From positions 3,162,001-3,226,000 of the forward strand of contig NZ_CP017603.1 in NCBI RefSeq assembly GCF_001854185.1: DNA of 64,000 nt, read 5' to 3'. The stretch is from Clostridium formicaceticum (lineage in GTDB: Bacteria > Bacillota > Clostridia > Peptostreptococcales > Natronincolaceae). The translations under genes were made by a program, and so were the position numbers. Below are positions 17,414-26,721 of the stretch, piece after piece; position 1 is the stretch's first letter; every line of letters starts with the position of its first letter. The notes under the pieces were generated by a model. It was not told the origin of the DNA, ran no database searches, and worked only from the letters and a program-made list of their open reading frames with translations.

Positions 17414-18232
17414 ATGACAATATGTATACTAGGAGGTACTGGACAGCTAGGACACGAGTTAATCAAGGTAATGAAGGATAAAAAGGTTGCTAGTTTAGGT
17501 AGAAAAAACATAGATATTACCAAGTTGGATGAAGTGTATAAAACCCTAAAAACAATAAAACCAGATGTAATTATCCATGCAGCAGCTTTTACAGATGTAG
17601 ACCAGTGCGAAAATAAGCCGGAGTTGGCTTTTAAAGTAAATACACAAGGAACAAAAAATGTTTCTATTGTGGCGGGAAATTTAGGTAGCAAGTTGATCTA
17701 TATAAGCACCGATTATGTTTTTGACGGGAATAAGGGAAGTCCTTACAATGAAAGCGATTTGCCAAACCCCATCAATATATACGGTATGTCTAAATATGAG
17801 GGTGAAATTGAAGTACAAAAAAATCTTGAGAAATACTTTATTGTAAGAACTGCTTGGCTATATGGCAATAAAGGCAAAAACTTTGTTAAGACAATACTAA
17901 GTCTAACTTCTAATAATACGCTTTTAAAGGTAGTAGATGACCAAATAGGTTCTCCCACCTATGCCGTGGATTTAGCTCAAGCATTAAAAAAATTACTAGT
18001 GATGGAAGACTATGGTGTGTATCATTTCATTAATGCAGGTAATAGTACATGGTATGACTTTGCTAAGGAAATTATTAAGATTAAAAATATTGCAGCAAAG
18101 CTTAGTCCTATTACTTCTACTGAAATACAAAGAAAAGCTCAAAGACCTGCAAACTCAACTTTGAACAACAATTCATCCATCAAGTTGAGGCCCTGGCAAG
18201 AGGCATTAAAAGAATATCTATTGGATAAATAA
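17414..18232 (+). CDS. rfbD: dTDP-4-dehydrorhamnose reductase
   Basis: Last step of dTDP-L-rhamnose synthesis: NAD(P)H reduction of dTDP-4-keto-L-rhamnose. The 272-residue short-chain dehydrogenase has the Rossmann loop LGGTGQLGHE at the N-terminus, Y-I-S-T-D-Y-V-F-D-G around residue 100 and the catalytic Y-G-M-S-K-Y-E-G-E (YxxxK). The start at 17414 (RBS GGGGTG) is chosen over 17399. Its partner genes rfbA, rfbB and rfbC lie 4 kb downstream, so the rhamnose pathway is split by a nucleotide-sugar dehydrogenase and three glycosyltransferases. A short hairpin follows. Confidence 0.92.
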   Translation: MTICILGGTGQLGHELIKVMKDKKVASLGRKNIDITKLDEVYKTLKTIKPDVIIHAAAFTDVDQCENKPELAFKVNTQGTKNVSIVAGNLGSKLIYISTDYVFDGNKGSPYNESDLPNPINIYGMSKYEGEIEVQKNLEKYFIVRTAWLYGNKGKNFVKTILSLTSNNTLLKVVDDQIGSPTYAVDLAQALKKLLVMEDYGVYHFINAGNSTWYDFAKEIIKIKNIAAKLSPITSTEIQRKAQRPANSTLNNNSSIKLRPWQEALKEYLLDK

Positions 18233-18255
18233 GGAGATTTTTATCTCCTTTTTTG
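18229..18255 (+). terminator. Terminator after rfbD
   Basis: Arms AAGGAGAT and ATCTCCTT with a following T-run. Confidence 0.75.
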
Positions 18256-18359
18256 TTATGAAGATATATTTAATCCATCTTCCGTAACCACCTACATTAC
18301 TTTGTCATACAATAAAATTAAAGAGTTCACTATAGATATTGATAGAAGGAGATAGAAGT

Positions 18360-19688
18360 ATGAGCCTTAAAGACAAAATCATAAATAAAGAAGCTGTTAT
18401 TAGTATTGTAGGTTTAGGTTATGTGGGTTTACCTTTAGCAGTATCAATTGCATTGTCAGGGTATAAGGTAATTGGTATTGAAGCTGATAGAACAAAAATT
18501 ACTAAGTTGTTAATGGGAACCTCTTATATTAAAGATGTTTCAGATGAAAGTGTAGCCAAAGAAATAAAAAAAGGAAACTTGTCTATTACTAGCGATTATA
18601 AAAAGATGGAACAAACAGATGTCATTATTATTTGTGTTCCTACACCATTAAAAGATAATATTCCAGATGTTAGCTATATTTATCAAGTAGTAAAAAATAT
18701 TAAGCGATACGCAAAAAAACCAAGCTTAATTATTCTAGAGAGTACTAGTTATCCTGGTACAACAGAAGAAATAATTATGAAGGAGTTAGAAGGAGAGGGA
18801 TGGGTGCTAGGCAAAGATTTTAACCTATGTTTTTCTCCTGAACGGGTTGATCCAGGAAATGAATTTTTTAATTTAAAAAACACCCCTAAAATAATAGGGG
18901 GAATAAGCCAGAAGTGTAGTGAATTAGCAGGTTTACTCTATAAGGAAATCGCTAATGAGGTTTGTTTTGTTTCTTCAGCAAGGACGGCTGAGATGGTAAA
19001 ACTTTTGGAAAATACCTTTAGAAGTGTTAATATAGCTTTTATTAATGAAATGGCTTTGATGTGCGAAAAAATGGGGTTAAATATTTGGGAAGTTTTAGAA
19101 GCTGCTTCCACAAAACCTTTTGGATTTATGCCTTTTTATCCAGGACCAGGCATCGGAGGGCATTGCATTCCAATTGATCCAAATTATTTAGATTGGAAGG
19201 CACAAGCCTTTAATTTTTCCAGCAAATTTATTAAGTTGGCAACTGAAATCAATGAAAGTATGCCAGAACATATTGTATATACCATTGGAGAGATTCTAAG
19301 TACCCAGGGTAAAAATTTAGAAGGTTCAAAAATTTTGATGATAGGTGTTGCTTATAAAAAAGATATTGATGATATAAGAGAATCCCCTGCCTTTAAAATA
19401 CGAAGTATACTGATTGACAATAAAGCTATCGTTGATTATTATGATCCCTACGTAAAAGAGATAACGGTGGAAGATAAAAGAATTTATGCCATTCCTTTTA
19501 CCAGAGAAAACCTAAAAAAATATGATTGTACAGTAATTATTACAAATCATAGTGGAATAGACTATCAACTACTCATAGAAAGTTCAAAAATTATTTACGA
19601 TACTAGAAATGCTATTAGAGAAAAAAGTGAAAAAATATTTTCTCTTGGAGGGGTGAAGCATGTAGATGAAAATAAAAATAAATGGTAA
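18360..19688 (+). CDS. UDP-sugar 6-dehydrogenase (UDP-HexNAc/UDP-Glc dehydrogenase family)
   Basis: NAD-dependent four-electron oxidation of a UDP-hexose or UDP-N-acetylhexosamine to the uronic acid. It is closest in look to the WecC/TviB/WbpA group. The 442-residue protein has Rossmann motif VGLGYVGLPLA, E-S-T-S-Y-P-G-T-T-E, F-S-P-E-R-V-D-P-G, the central helix K-L-L-E-N-T-F-R-S-V-N-I-A and the catalytic Cys in PGPGIGGHCIPIDP (near residue 260). The start at 18360 follows AGAAGGAGA. The 3' end overlaps the next glycosyltransferase by 23 nt. The exact sugar substrate is uncertain. Confidence 0.88.
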   Translation: MSLKDKIINKEAVISIVGLGYVGLPLAVSIALSGYKVIGIEADRTKITKLLMGTSYIKDVSDESVAKEIKKGNLSITSDYKKMEQTDVIIICVPTPLKDNIPDVSYIYQVVKNIKRYAKKPSLIILESTSYPGTTEEIIMKELEGEGWVLGKDFNLCFSPERVDPGNEFFNLKNTPKIIGGISQKCSELAGLLYKEIANEVCFVSSARTAEMVKLLENTFRSVNIAFINEMALMCEKMGLNIWEVLEAASTKPFGFMPFYPGPGIGGHCIPIDPNYLDWKAQAFNFSSKFIKLATEINESMPEHIVYTIGEILSTQGKNLEGSKILMIGVAYKKDIDDIRESPAFKIRSILIDNKAIVDYYDPYVKEITVEDKRIYAIPFTRENLKKYDCTVIITNHSGIDYQLLIESSKIIYDTRNAIREKSEKIFSLGGVKHVDENKNKW

Positions 19689-20658
19689 TTTCTACGAAAT
19701 TAAAGCAATTGATAAGAAAGGAAAGAAGGAATTTATTTATACAGAAAAAATGGAAAAAATCAACACAATCAAGTATCCTATAAATAAAAATCAAAATAAA
19801 GCTTCTATAGATGCTACCTACAAAAACAAGTATATTAAAGTAAAAACGAAAAAAGTTCCTCAAGGTAAGGAGCTTCAGGATAGAATTTCCTTGTTGAATA
19901 AGAGAAAAAGATTAAGAAGTAGTGTTTACAAATATAAACCTGAAAAAAAGTATAGGAAGTTAGAAAAACCTGGAGTATCTATAATAACCTGTACAAACCG
20001 TCATCAGTTTAAAGAAAATATTTTCAAAAACTTTGAAAATCAAAACTACCATGCAAAAGAACTAATTATTGTATTGAATAAAAATGATATCGATATAAAA
20101 GAATGGAAGAAAAAGGCTGGTGAATATAACAATGTTAAAATTCTTAGGCTAGATGAAAGTCAGCCATTAGGAGCATGTCTGAACCTTGCTATAGCAGAAG
20201 CAAAATACGATTATATTTCCAAGTTTGATGATGACGATTACTATGCTCCAGAATTTTTAGGTGACATTATGGATTGCTTTAGATGTACAGACGCAGATAT
20301 CGTAGGAAAGCGAAATTTTTATATTTATTTTGAAGGAAGTAAGACTTTGGCAGTAAACGCTTTAGGTCAAGAGCACTGCTATACAAATTTTATAGCAGGC
20401 TCTACTATAACTGCAAAGAAAGAAATTTTTAAAAAAGTAAAGTTTGCAACAGACAGAGTAGGAGGTTCAGATACACAGTTTAGAAAGGATTGTATTGCAA
20501 ACAACTTTAAAATTTATGCGGCAGACCGATTTAATTATGTTGCACATAGACGTTCAAGTCCACAGGATCATACTTGGAAAATTACTGACAAAGAGTGGTT
20601 AAAAAGCTGCAAAATTGTTGGGAAAATTGCTAATTATAAAGACTATGTAACGGTATAG
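19666..20658 (+). CDS. Family 2 glycosyltransferase with short N-terminal module
   Basis: A 330-residue protein. Residues 1-30 form a small lysine-rich beta module (MKIKINGNFYEI then KKGKKEFIYTEK) that also begins the 28486 glycosyltransferase. A basic linker leads to a GT-A domain from about residue 108: PGVSIITCTNRH, nucleotide-binding strands, YDYISKFDDDDYYAPEF as the DxD metal-binding motif, and G-G-S-D-T-Q-F near residue 266. RBS GGAGGGG; translation start lies inside the preceding dehydrogenase. The GT2 class is clear; its sugar is unknown. The N-terminal module may be a targeting or docking tag. Confidence 0.82.
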   Translation: MKIKINGNFYEIKAIDKKGKKEFIYTEKMEKINTIKYPINKNQNKASIDATYKNKYIKVKTKKVPQGKELQDRISLLNKRKRLRSSVYKYKPEKKYRKLEKPGVSIITCTNRHQFKENIFKNFENQNYHAKELIIVLNKNDIDIKEWKKKAGEYNNVKILRLDESQPLGACLNLAIAEAKYDYISKFDDDDYYAPEFLGDIMDCFRCTDADIVGKRNFYIYFEGSKTLAVNALGQEHCYTNFIAGSTITAKKEIFKKVKFATDRVGGSDTQFRKDCIANNFKIYAADRFNYVAHRRSSPQDHTWKITDKEWLKSCKIVGKIANYKDYVTV

Positions 20659-20682
20659 TCTTTAGATATATATTCACCCTAT

Positions 20683-20768
20683 AACAAAAATCAGATATCT
20701 ATCCTGCACTGTCACTATGTTAAATTAGACAAAATGGTTCTTGTAGGCTCTAGATATCTGATTTTGTT
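20683..20768. terminator. Long inverted repeat between convergent genes (terminator-like)
   Basis: Eighteen-bp arms (ATCAGATATCTA core) 49 nt apart, with A-run on the left and T-run on the right. The position between convergent genes fits a bidirectional terminator, though the large loop is unusual. Confidence 0.6.
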
Positions 20769-20791
20769 AATAATAATTTTAAAATCTTATT

Positions 20792-21487
20792 TTAGATAAA
20801 ATTTTTAAGGATATTTTGTATTTCTTTTTTATCTGTTATTACTTTTCCAATTCTATGATTATTAAAGGCGTTTAAAGTGTTTTTTCCATGAACAATCACA
20901 GCATAGTTCGTTTTATGAATAACTTCGTGAGGATTCTTTATCACTGTACAATGGCCCCTGGGGATAGGTATCCTTTCTCCAGCTAAATAATCTTTAGTTT
21001 TATAGATTAAAGTATAAAAGGGCGGTGAAACATAATACCAATTTCCTAAACGATGATTCACAGCATCATATACATATCCCTTTTGATTAATTAATGCTCG
21101 GGTGCTTTTCCTAGGTTTATATTCATGCAGTTGGTTGATGAAGGTTTTGTGGTAAACGTCATCACAGTCTAAGCGTACTAAATATAAATATTCATAGCCT
21201 TTAATGCTTTTTTCAATAATACTTTCATACTTCTTATTTTCAATAAATTTAATATTATTTGGTAGAGGGTTATAGTGGGATAAAGCATCTTTAATCAGAT
21301 CTGTGGTTTTCTCAGCATATCTAACTAAAACTAAGAAATCTTGGTTTGTTTGTTTTTTTAGGCTTTGTAAAGTGAACTTATTAAAAATCTCCATTCTATA
21401 ATCAATCCAATCTTTTGTACGACTAATACCGTTTGCTCTAGAGTTAAACTCAATTCCAACAATTATTTTCACTTTTTTACCTGACAT
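20792..21487 (-). CDS. Putative rhamnosyltransferase-like protein, copy 1
   Basis: A 231-residue protein resembling the putative rhamnosyl transferase family (GT-A-like). It opens with IIVGIEFNSRA, then R-M-E-I-F-N-K-F-T-L-Q-S-L-K-K-Q-T-N-Q and YLVRLDCDDVYH, a likely DxD metal motif near residue 125. Later come I-N-Q-K-G-Y-V-Y-D, S-P-P-F-Y and H-K-T-N-Y-A-V-I-V-H-G-K-N-T. It is a paralogue of the adjacent 21530-22240 gene (about 55-60 percent identity by eye), so a tandem duplication. Both run opposite to the surrounding rhamnose genes, which would supply the donor if the family call is right. Confidence 0.7.
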   Translation of the reverse strand: MSGKKVKIIVGIEFNSRANGISRTKDWIDYRMEIFNKFTLQSLKKQTNQDFLVLVRYAEKTTDLIKDALSHYNPLPNNIKFIENKKYESIIEKSIKGYEYLYLVRLDCDDVYHKTFINQLHEYKPRKSTRALINQKGYVYDAVNHRLGNWYYVSPPFYTLIYKTKDYLAGERIPIPRGHCTVIKNPHEVIHKTNYAVIVHGKNTLNAFNNHRIGKVITDKKEIQNILKNFI

Positions 21488-21529
21488 CTTAGCAACTCCT
21501 TATATGACTTTTCAAAAAAATGTAGTTTA

Positions 21530-22240
21530 TCACATAAAATCTTTAAGAATATTTCTTATCTCATCTTTATTGTTAATAATACTTCCCACTCTGTGACTGT
21601 CAAATTTGTTCATGGTATTTTTATCATGAATTAAGACAATATAATTGGTTTTTGGGATAATTTCATGTGGATACTTTATTGCTATAGCATGGTGACTACC
21701 GATACGAATTCTTTTGCCTTCTAAATAATCCTTTACTTTATTCACTGTGACATAAAAGGGCGGAGATAGATAATACCAATGACCTAAGCGATGGTTGATG
21801 GAGTCATATACATATCCTTTTTGGTTGATTAATACCTGCGTACCTTCTTTAGGTCGATATGCATGTAGTTGATCTATGAAGGTTTTATGATACATGTCGT
21901 CACAGTCTAATTGAACCAAATACAGTTTATCGTAACCAATAATATTTTTTTTAATTATATTTTCATAAGCATCACTAGCAATAAACTTAATATTTGTCGG
22001 CAGTGGAGCGTAGTTAGATAAGGCAGCCTTAATTAAGTTTTTTGTGTTTTTATCATACCTAACCAAAGTTAAAAATTCTTGATTCATTTGTTTTTTCAAA
22101 CTCTGCAATGTAAATTTATTAAAGATTGACATCCTATAATCGATCCATGCCTTGGTACGACTAAGTTTAGTAGCTCTACATTTAGTGGCTCTAGAGTTAA
22201 ATTCAATATCTACAATGATTTTTGTTTTGCTTTCTGACAT
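21530..22240 (-). CDS. Putative rhamnosyltransferase-like protein, copy 2
   Basis: A 236-residue paralogue of the gene just downstream on the same strand. It shares F-N-S-R-A, K-F-T-L-Q-S-L-K-K-Q, YLVQLDCDDMYHKTFIDQLHAY (split DxD region), I-N-Q-K-G-Y-V-Y-D and the C-terminal I-H-D-K-N-T-M-N-K-F-D-S-H-R-V-G. RBS AAGGGG. The N-terminal stretch carries a small direct repeat (RATKCRATKLSRT) absent from the other copy. The two genes are 42 nt apart and probably co-transcribed. Divergence after duplication suggests different acceptors. Confidence 0.7.
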   Translation of the reverse strand: MSESKTKIIVDIEFNSRATKCRATKLSRTKAWIDYRMSIFNKFTLQSLKKQMNQEFLTLVRYDKNTKNLIKAALSNYAPLPTNIKFIASDAYENIIKKNIIGYDKLYLVQLDCDDMYHKTFIDQLHAYRPKEGTQVLINQKGYVYDSINHRLGHWYYLSPPFYVTVNKVKDYLEGKRIRIGSHHAIAIKYPHEIIPKTNYIVLIHDKNTMNKFDSHRVGSIINNKDEIRNILKDFM

Positions 22241-22480
22241 TTTAGCACCCCTTTCAATATCTCTGATTAACTCTATACACTATAATTTATGCGATTATCA
22301 AGATTTGTGACTATAGCTATATATCTTTTCCTTAAGTTGCAAGTAACCAAATTCTTCAAGGATTAATATAATACAATATAATGAGAGTTAAGTCCTGCTA
22401 TTTGCCCTTAGCTTTTTTGATAGCGAATATTTTAAAGGAACAAGGATAGCTGGTTAGTAAATTCTAGGAGGTAGGATATT

Positions 22481-23233
22481 TTGAAAGGTATTATTTTAGC
22501 AGGAGGAACAGGTTCTAGACTTTTTCCACTGACAAAGGTTATAAATAAACATCTTTTGCCGATAGGAAAATACCCAATGATCTACTATTTGATCGCTAAA
22601 ATGAAAGAGGCGGAGATCAAGGATATTATGATTATATCTGGAAAAGAACATATGGGATCAATAGTAAATTTACTTGGCAGCGGTTATGAATATGGGGTTA
22701 AATTTACATTTAAAACCCAAGATCAAGCAGGAGGCATAGCTGAAGCACTAGGGCTATGTGAAGGATTTGTAGGAAAGGATAACTGTACCGTTATATTAGG
22801 TGATAATATTTTTCAAGATAGTATTTATGATAGTGTGAAGAAATTTCATCAGCAGAAAAGTGGTGCTAAGGTATTCTTAAAGGAAGTTAAGGACCCAGAA
22901 AGATATGGCATTGCTGAAATAAAAGGAAATAAAATAGTGGGAATAGAGGAAAAACCGCAAAAACCAAAGAGTAAATATTGTGTTACAGGAATCTACATGT
23001 ATGATCATAGGGTATTTGAAGCAATCAAAACTTTAAAACCCTCCAGTAGAGGAGAACTTGAGATTACAGACGTGAATAACTGGTATGTGAAGGAAGGTTC
23101 CTTAACCTACGACATTTTAAAGGGTTGGTGGACAGATGCAGGAACCTTTGATTCTCTTTTAAACGCTAGCATCTTAGCCAGTGAAATGGATCTAGATTAC
23201 TTGTTAAGCAGGGAGGATAAAAAAGGAAAGTAA
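22481..23233 (+). CDS. rfbA: Glucose-1-phosphate thymidylyltransferase
   Basis: First step of dTDP-L-rhamnose synthesis (glucose-1-phosphate plus dTTP to dTDP-glucose). The 250-residue nucleotidyltransferase has the pyrophosphorylase signature LAGGTGSRLFPLT at residues 5-17, E-K-P near 163 and W-T-D-A-G-T-F-D-S-L near residue 220. It starts with TTG behind a strong AGGAGGT. It is shorter than the usual 290-residue RfbA, ending soon after the catalytic domain, like the short RmlA variants of many Firmicutes. It heads the rfbA-rfbB-rfbC operon. Confidence 0.92.
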   Translation: MKGIILAGGTGSRLFPLTKVINKHLLPIGKYPMIYYLIAKMKEAEIKDIMIISGKEHMGSIVNLLGSGYEYGVKFTFKTQDQAGGIAEALGLCEGFVGKDNCTVILGDNIFQDSIYDSVKKFHQQKSGAKVFLKEVKDPERYGIAEIKGNKIVGIEEKPQKPKSKYCVTGIYMYDHRVFEAIKTLKPSSRGELEITDVNNWYVKEGSLTYDILKGWWTDAGTFDSLLNASILASEMDLDYLLSREDKKGK

Positions 23234-23258
23234 TACTAAATGATTTGGAGGTTAAACT

Positions 23259-24314
23259 GTGAAAACCTATTTAGTTACTGGAGGAGCAGGTTTTATTGGT
23301 TCAAATTTTATTATATATATACTAAAAACATATGGTGATATTCAAATAATCAATGCAGATATGTTAACTTATGCTGGAAATCTTGAAAACTTAAAAGAAG
23401 TAGAAAACAATCCAAAACACATATTTGCGAAGGTAGATATTTGTGATAAAGAAGCGATAGGAAAAATATTTGAAAAATATGCGATTGATTGTGTTGTAAA
23501 CTTTGCTGCAGAGAGTCATGTGGATAGAAGTATTTATGACCCGGAGGTATTTGTAAGAACTAATGTTTTAGGAACACAAAATTTACTCAATGTAGCTAAA
23601 AAAGCTTGGGAAAAAAAGAATGGTTTTGATAGGGAAAAGAAATTTATACAAATCTCTACAGATGAAGTATATGGTTCCTTGGGAGATGTAGGCTATTTTA
23701 CAGAAAATACTGCCTTAGATCCCCATAGCCCATACGCAGCAAGTAAAGCGGCAGCAGATTTAATCGTTAAGGCATACTATGACACTTATAAAATGCCTGT
23801 AAATATTACTAGATGTTCAAATAACTACGGATCTTACCAATTTCCAGAAAAGTTGATACCACTTATTATAAATAATTGTCTTAATAAAAAAGCGTTACCT
23901 GTCTATGGAGATGGACTTAATGTTAGGGACTGGCTTTATGTTGAAGACCACTGTAGGGCAATAGATAGGGTAATAAGAAAAGGGTCCATAGGAGAAGTGT
24001 ATAACATAGGAGGTCACAATGAGAGAACAAATATCTATATTGTAAAAACTGTTATAAAATATATCTCTGAAAACCTTGATAATACTATAAATGAAGATTT
24101 GATAAAGTATGTGGAAGATAGAAAAGGGCACGATAGAAGATATGGTATTGACCCCAGCAAAATAAAAGAAGAATTAGGCTGGAAACCTACAACTTCATTT
24201 GAAGAAGGAATTAAAAAAACAATTCATTGGTATATAAAAAACAAAGCATGGCTTGACGGTATAGCTTCTGGAGAGTATACGAATTATTTTGAAAAGATGT
24301 ATGGAAATCTTTAG
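23259..24314 (+). CDS. rfbB: dTDP-glucose 4,6-dehydratase
   Basis: Second step of dTDP-rhamnose synthesis. The 351-residue extended SDR has TGGAGFIGSN at the N-terminus, A-E-S-H-V-D-R-S, the family-typical ISTDEVYG (Asp-Glu pair active in dehydration), YAASKAAADL (catalytic YxxxK) and the N-N-Y-G-x-Y-Q-F-P-E-K-L-I-P stretch. GTG start, RBS GGAGG, 25 nt after rfbA. Length and motifs are standard. Confidence 0.95.
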   Translation: MKTYLVTGGAGFIGSNFIIYILKTYGDIQIINADMLTYAGNLENLKEVENNPKHIFAKVDICDKEAIGKIFEKYAIDCVVNFAAESHVDRSIYDPEVFVRTNVLGTQNLLNVAKKAWEKKNGFDREKKFIQISTDEVYGSLGDVGYFTENTALDPHSPYAASKAAADLIVKAYYDTYKMPVNITRCSNNYGSYQFPEKLIPLIINNCLNKKALPVYGDGLNVRDWLYVEDHCRAIDRVIRKGSIGEVYNIGGHNERTNIYIVKTVIKYISENLDNTINEDLIKYVEDRKGHDRRYGIDPSKIKEELGWKPTTSFEEGIKKTIHWYIKNKAWLDGIASGEYTNYFEKMYGNL

Positions 24315-24325
24315 GGAGGGACAGT

Positions 24326-24877
24326 ATGGGGAATTTTACGTTTATTGAAACACCTATTGAAGGGCTATACATTATAGAACAAAGATTGTTCCAAGATAGC
24401 AGAGGCTATTTTATGGAGACCTATAATCATAAAGAGTTCAAAGAAGCTGGATTAGATAGGATATTTGTACAGGATAACCAATCAAAATCTCAAAAAGGTG
24501 TTCTTAGAGGACTTCATTTTCAAAAAAAATATCCTCAGGGTAAGTTAGTCAGGGTGATAAAGGGTGAGGTTTTCGATGTTGCGGTGGATTTAAGAAAAAC
24601 TTCAAAAACCCTTGGTCAGTGGTATGGATGTATATTAAATCAAGAAAATAAAAGACAATTTTATATACCAGAAGGCTTTGCTCATGGCTTTTTAGTACTT
24701 TCAGAGACGGCAGAATTTGCCTATAAATGTACGGAGTTTTATCATCCTGAAGATGAAGGGGGGATTATCTGGAATGATGCAGATATAAAGATTGAATGGC
24801 CTTTAGATAAAGTTCATGAGATAATACAATCTGATAAGGATAAGAACTGGAGAACATTTCGGAATTATTTAAGATAA
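24326..24877 (+). CDS. rfbC: dTDP-4-dehydrorhamnose 3,5-epimerase
   Basis: Third step of dTDP-rhamnose synthesis. The 183-residue cupin has F-x-D-x-R-G-Y-F, V-Q-D-N-Q-S-K-S, the catalytic-His strand LRGLHFQ and the base/acid segment P-E-G-F-A-H-G-F. RBS GGGAGGG, 11 nt after rfbB, so the three genes form one operon. A long hairpin follows. Confidence 0.95.
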   Translation: MGNFTFIETPIEGLYIIEQRLFQDSRGYFMETYNHKEFKEAGLDRIFVQDNQSKSQKGVLRGLHFQKKYPQGKLVRVIKGEVFDVAVDLRKTSKTLGQWYGCILNQENKRQFYIPEGFAHGFLVLSETAEFAYKCTEFYHPEDEGGIIWNDADIKIEWPLDKVHEIIQSDKDKNWRTFRNYLR

Positions 24878-24897
24878 TAATAAGCAGCAGGCAATAA

Positions 24898-24946
24898 AAT
24901 GTACTAAGCTATACAAGAACATTTTAAACAGGTAGCTTAGTACATT
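24898..24946. terminator. Bidirectional terminator after rfbC
   Basis: Arms AATGTACTAAGCTA and TAGCTTAGTACATT, 21 nt apart, between convergent genes. Confidence 0.75.
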
Positions 24947-24952
24947 AATTTT

Positions 24953-25651
24953 TTAAAAACTTGACAGTAAATTTTTGATTGATACATCTAAATCTTTACT
25001 TTTAGGATAGATGATACCTAGGCCGCGGCACTTTTTTGTCATTTGAAAAGAAAGATCATATTTCGTTTCCTTTAAAAAGTCTTCAACAGCAGTTAAGACC
25101 CCATTCCGTTGATTCCCTTCATAAATTGCATTGTTGAGCTTTGCATTCAGCCCTCCTTTTTTTAATAAATCACTGTGACCTTCTTTCATGCCTGCCTTTT
25201 TGTAGGGGTGACGGAATTTTTTTGGAATGTTTTCTGGATTATAATATAAATCTCTTCTAGCATAGGGCCAAGCTACATCATGCAAAAAAACAATTGGAAA
25301 AGTTTTATTTACACTAGATTTTTCTATGAGCTTAAGCTCATTATAAACTGTGTACCAATTATGATCCCCATCAATAAGAACGATATCGTAATCTTTAAGG
25401 AGGGGCAAAGCATTTAAGCTTATATCTTTGTAAAAGTCAAAACGATCCTTATAATGTACCTTGAGATCATTCGTATTAAACAAAGGTTTGGGATCTATTG
25501 CCGAAAGTTTTATATATTTTTTTTCCCCAAACCTTAAAATTTTTTTTGTATTTACACCACTAGCGCATCCTATTTCTACAATATGCTTAGCACTATTTTT
25601 TTCAACAATTGGTTGGATAATTTTATCCCAAAACCTATTCAAAATAATCAC
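24953..25651 (-). CDS. Class I SAM-dependent methyltransferase (type 24-like)
   Basis: A 232-residue protein with a Rossmann methyltransferase core: HIVEIGCASGVNTKKIL is motif I (GxGxG-like, residues about 24-40), L-S-A-I-D-P-K-P is motif II and DIVLIDGDHNWYTVYNEL is the family-typical acidic strand. The inserted W-P-Y-A-R-R-D-L-Y-Y-N-P-E block is typical of methyltransferases in sugar and cephalosporin-hydroxylase-like groups. It lies among glycosyltransferases, so it probably methylates a sugar of the surface glycan, by inference. RBS AGGAGAG; opposite strand to its neighbours. Confidence 0.8.
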   Translation of the reverse strand: MIILNRFWDKIIQPIVEKNSAKHIVEIGCASGVNTKKILRFGEKKYIKLSAIDPKPLFNTNDLKVHYKDRFDFYKDISLNALPLLKDYDIVLIDGDHNWYTVYNELKLIEKSSVNKTFPIVFLHDVAWPYARRDLYYNPENIPKKFRHPYKKAGMKEGHSDLLKKGGLNAKLNNAIYEGNQRNGVLTAVEDFLKETKYDLSFQMTKKCRGLGIIYPKSKDLDVSIKNLLSSF

Positions 25652-25862
25652 TCTCCTAAAAAGACTTTGTTTGTGGTTTTACTGATTTAACTTTATTGCT
25701 AATACAAAGTATGTCAGAAGGTTATTAATGTTACTCTTTAAAATACAAACTTATTAGGGGCGAGCAAGCCAAAGGAACATCTTATAGACTCAAACATATA
25801 TTGTAGTAAAAAATGCGGGGCGCGGGGAGATGATATTTCAAAGGAAGGGAGGCGAAATAGTT

Positions 25863-26717
25863 TTGAATAATAAGGTAAAATATCCTCAAATAAGTATAAT
25901 TATTTGTATTCATAATGCTTTAGAGGATGTTAAAGAATGTTTAAGGTCACTCTATGCCAAGAAAACAATTGATTTTGATTTAGTTATAGTAGATGATGGG
26001 AGTAATAAAGAGACGAAGAAGTTTTTATCTGAATTTATTAAAAATAAGCCGGTGAGACTGATTACCCACAAAGAAAGTAAAGGATATACTGTATCTGCAA
26101 ACGAAGGGTTAAAGGCTGCTGGAGGGGAGTTCTTACTGTTATTAAATAGTGATACTATTGTAACAAAGGGATGGTTAGAAAAGTTAATAGAATGTATCAC
26201 AACAACACCAAAAACAGGAATTGTTGGTCCCTTATCAAATTCAGCCGGTTGGCAGACGGTTCCTGATATGAAAAACTGGTTGACAAATAAGCTGCCTAAA
26301 GGAATTGATTTAGAGACTATGAGTTCAATTGTCCAATCGGTATCTCTTAAAAAATTTCCGAAAGTTCCCCTTGTCAACGGATTCTGCTTTATGATTAAAC
26401 GAGAAGTCATTCATAAAATAGGATATCTAGATGAAGCTAGGTTTCCTATAGGGTATGGTGAAGAAGATGATTATTGTATTAGGGCAGTGAAGGCTGGATA
26501 TGTACTGAGAATTGCAGATCATTGTTATATTTACCACAAAAAATCAAAAAGCTTTACGCTAGAAAGACGAAAACAAATTAGTAGAAGGGCTGGACATATA
26601 CTGAAACAGAAACATGGAGCTAGTGTTGTAGCAGAGTATGTAAAAAAAACCAGGAATAATAAAGATATTTCAATGATGCGTCAAAGGATAAAATCAAAAT
26701 TAGATAAATACAAATAA
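25863..26717 (+). CDS. Family 2 glycosyltransferase
   Basis: A GT-A enzyme of about 284 residues with ISIIICIHNALEDVKECL, the I-V-D-D-G-S motif, L-L-L-N-S-D-T-I-V as the DxD-equivalent, F-C-F-M-I-K-R and F-P-I-G-Y-G-E-E-D-D-Y-C-I-R near residue 205. It resembles rhamnosyl/galactofuranosyl-type GT2 proteins. The TTG start at 25863 is preferred because GGGAGG ends 10 nt upstream; ATG 25830 is in frame but has its purine run directly adjacent. A palindromic repeat follows the gene. Confidence 0.83.
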   Translation: MNNKVKYPQISIIICIHNALEDVKECLRSLYAKKTIDFDLVIVDDGSNKETKKFLSEFIKNKPVRLITHKESKGYTVSANEGLKAAGGEFLLLLNSDTIVTKGWLEKLIECITTTPKTGIVGPLSNSAGWQTVPDMKNWLTNKLPKGIDLETMSSIVQSVSLKKFPKVPLVNGFCFMIKREVIHKIGYLDEARFPIGYGEEDDYCIRAVKAGYVLRIADHCYIYHKKSKSFTLERRKQISRRAGHILKQKHGASVVAEYVKKTRNNKDISMMRQRIKSKLDKYK

Positions 26718-26721
26718 ATAT

